From Nematostella vectensis (taxonomy: Eukaryota; Cnidaria; Anthozoa; Actiniaria; Edwardsiidae): DNA of 64,000 bases. The notes under the pieces were generated by a model. The model saw nothing but the letters and a program-made list of their open reading frames with translations, was not told the origin of the DNA and made no database searches. The stretch is from contig NC_064040.1 in assembly GCF_932526225.1 (NCBI RefSeq), positions 622,001 to 686,000 of the forward strand, given 5' to 3'. This document shows, in pieces, positions 62,801-64,000 of the stretch. Position 1 is the first letter of the stretch, and each line of letters opens with the position of its first letter. The translations under genes and the position numbers were made by a program.

Positions 62801-64000
62801 TGTGCTCATGCTTTGTTCAGGATCCTGCACATATTTTATGCACACAAGAACTAACTAGATTTCTTGGATAACTTGATTAAGTAGATTCTAACATAGAGCA
62901 TAGCGCTCGATAGATTGATATACCTTTTTTCCGAGTATACTGTTTTATTTTTCCTAATGTTACTTTTTGGAATTTACATTCGGAAAAAACAATTATCGAT
63001 TGTAACCTTTTGGAGGTTACACTCGTAAAACAAATTCCCGAATGTAACCCTGAAGCTTTTCCCGAATGTAACCTCCAGTCCGATGGTGACTTTGCTTGGG
63101 ATAGTTTACGATACCAATAGTATTAAAAGTAATTTTCATTACAATTCCCTTCAGCAATGCCACGTTAGTCTTTTGTTGCGGGCACTTGACTACTAACGCA
63201 GCCACCCGGGTTCGATTCCCGCTGATAGCCTATTTTTTTTTCTTTATTTTTTTTTAAATATCGATACTTAATTATACTATTCTTGGTGTGTCATGACATA
63301 AAAAGAAGGTATAGGGACATTTTGATGTACTCTCAGCATCTTTGATGTGCTCATGCTTTGTTCAGGATCCTGTACATATTTTTTGCACACAAGAACTAAC
63401 TAGATTCCTTGGATAACTTGATTAAGTAGATTCTAACATAGAGCATAGCACTCGATAGATTGATATACCTTTTTTCCGAGTATACTGTTTTATTTTTCCT
63501 AATGTTACTTTTTGGAATTTACATTCGGAAAAAAATTATTGATTGTAACCTTTTGGAGGTTACACTCGTAAAACAAATTCCCGAATGTAACCCTGAAGCT
63601 TTTCCCGAATGTAACCTACAGTCCGATGGTGACTTTGCTTGGGATAGTTTACGATACCAATAGTATTAACAGTAATTTTCATTACAATTCCCTTCAGCAA
63701 TGCCACGTTAGTCTTTCGTTGCGGGCACTTGACTACTACCGCAGCGACCCGGGTTCGATTCCCGCTGATAGCCTATTTTTTTTCTTTATTTTTTTTTAAA
63801 TATCGATACTTAATTATACTGTTCTTGGTGTGTCATGACATAAAAAGAGGGTATAGGGACATTTTTATGTACTCTCAGCATCTATGATGTGCTCATGCTT
63901 TGTTCAGGATCCTGTACATATTTTATGCACACAAGAACTAACTAGATTTCTTGGATAACTTGATTAAGTAGATTCTAACATAGAGCATAGCGCTCGATAG
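62800..64000 (+). repeat. Right edge of the array
   Basis: Two full units and a partial one. The 63209 unit has GCAGCCACCC before the T loop. The 63752 unit returns to a left-zone subtype (AACAGTAATTTT, ACCGCAGCGACC), followed by AAAAAGAGGGTATAG, which is also seen near 2762, 4946, 7671 and 22910. The array runs out of the window. Confidence 0.85.

Larger units (their letters stand above)
435..63773 (+). pseudogene. All 117 tRNA-like copies, listed by B-box start
   Basis: Each copy runs from B-box start minus 50 to plus 21 (one nt shorter where noted in other entries). B-box starts: 485, 1032, 1579, 2124, 2671, 3215, 3762, 4308, 4855, 5398, 5937, 6483, 7032, 7578, 8121, 8661, 9208, 9752, 10294, 10837, 11383, 11927, 12474, 13019, 13566, 14111, 14651, 15199, 15743, 16285, 16828, 17373, 17917, 18463, 19010, 19555, 20102, 20647, 21194, 21737, 22276, 22819, 23362, 23908, 24458, 25006, 25547, 26092, 26635, 27182, 27726, 28274, 28821, 29369, 29914, 30459, 31003, 31553, 32099, 32644, 33189, 33732, 34272, 34819, 35366, 35913, 36461, 37008, 37554, 38101, 38649, 39195, 39740, 40287, 40834, 41380, 41926, 42472, 43019, 43569, 44114, 44659, 45204, 45748, 46296, 46841, 47386, 47935, 48482, 49028, 49575, 50120, 50664, 51212, 51754, 52297, 52845, 53390, 53938, 54481, 55025, 55572, 56118, 56666, 57209, 57756, 58301, 58849, 59392, 59936, 60483, 61028, 61573, 62121, 62664, 63209, 63752. 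Each is followed within about 2 nt by a T run. Confidence 0.75.
1..64000 (+). repeat. Satellite DNA array, ~545-bp unit, head-to-tail
   Basis: The same unit repeats without interruption through the whole window. TATCGATA landmarks at 539-546 and 63801-63808 bracket 116 units, giving a mean of 545.4 bp; single units run from 539 to 550 bp. All copies share one orientation. Differences between units are scattered single-base changes plus length changes in the T tract after the tRNA-like element and in the A run near the 42-bp subrepeats. No stretch over 300 bp falls outside the repeat, and there is no gene, rRNA, transposon or telomeric repeat. Both ends of the window lie inside the array. Each unit carries one BamHI (GGATCC), one HindIII (AAGCTT) and usually one SmaI (CCCGGG) site. 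Percent identity was judged by eye, not computed. Confidence 0.99.

Noticed and set aside
1-64000. CRISPR array
   Set aside because: Units are about 545 bp and repeated over their full length, with no short repeats alternating with unique spacers.
1-64000. Entamoeba-type functional tRNA gene array
   Set aside because: The tRNA-like element cannot form acceptor or anticodon stems and lacks the D-loop GG, and there is no second tRNA in the unit.
1-64000. rDNA or 5S rDNA array
   Set aside because: No conserved rRNA core or 5S internal control region was recognised in the unit on either strand.
1-64000. Telomeric repeats
   Set aside because: No TTAGGG, TTAGG or TTTAGGG runs were seen on either strand, so a subtelomeric position is not supported by this window.

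Overview
The whole window is one uninterrupted head-to-tail satellite array. A single AT-rich unit of about 545 bp repeats from the first base to the last: 116 complete units between the TATCGATA landmarks at 539 and 63801, plus a partial unit at each end. Successive units are 539 to 550 bp long (mean 545.4), and most of that variation lies in homopolymer T and A runs. I found no inverted unit, no transposon insertion, no unique sequence and no credible protein-coding gene. Both window edges lie inside the array, so the true array is longer than 64 kb.

Each unit has four parts. First comes a 5' part holding the short perfect palindromes TATCGATA, TGTCATGACA and CAGGATCCTG. Second comes a central part built from a degenerate 42-bp subrepeat, in which a 10-mer close to CGAATGTAAC recurs about six times, mostly in alternating orientation. 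Third comes a 72-nt tRNA-like element on the + strand. Its overall layout is tRNA-like, with a near-perfect B box (GGTTCGATTCC), but its acceptor and anticodon stems are decayed. Fourth, directly after its 3' end, comes a T-rich tract resembling an RNA polymerase III terminator. I located 117 such tRNA-like copies; by eye, 108 match the B-box consensus GGTTCGANTCC.

On a larger scale the array is a mosaic of higher-order blocks, copied at offsets that are whole numbers of units. Examples are about 4.1 kb at +5,990 bp (11 units), 3.6 kb at about +7,092 (13 units), 3.9 kb at +4,911 (9 units), 2.3 kb at +10,909 (20 units) and 1.6 kb at +12,016 (22 units). A two-unit variant recurs at nine places. 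At least two units are visible chimeras of subtypes. This pattern fits unequal crossing-over and gene conversion.

The organism is a eukaryote (tRNA-like element with B box and T-run terminator, long satellite array). The clade cannot be determined from the sequence. A centromeric, subtelomeric or other heterochromatic location is possible but not shown. The point most worth following up is a regular lattice of more than 100 B boxes, one every 545 bp, next to a phased 42-bp motif cluster.
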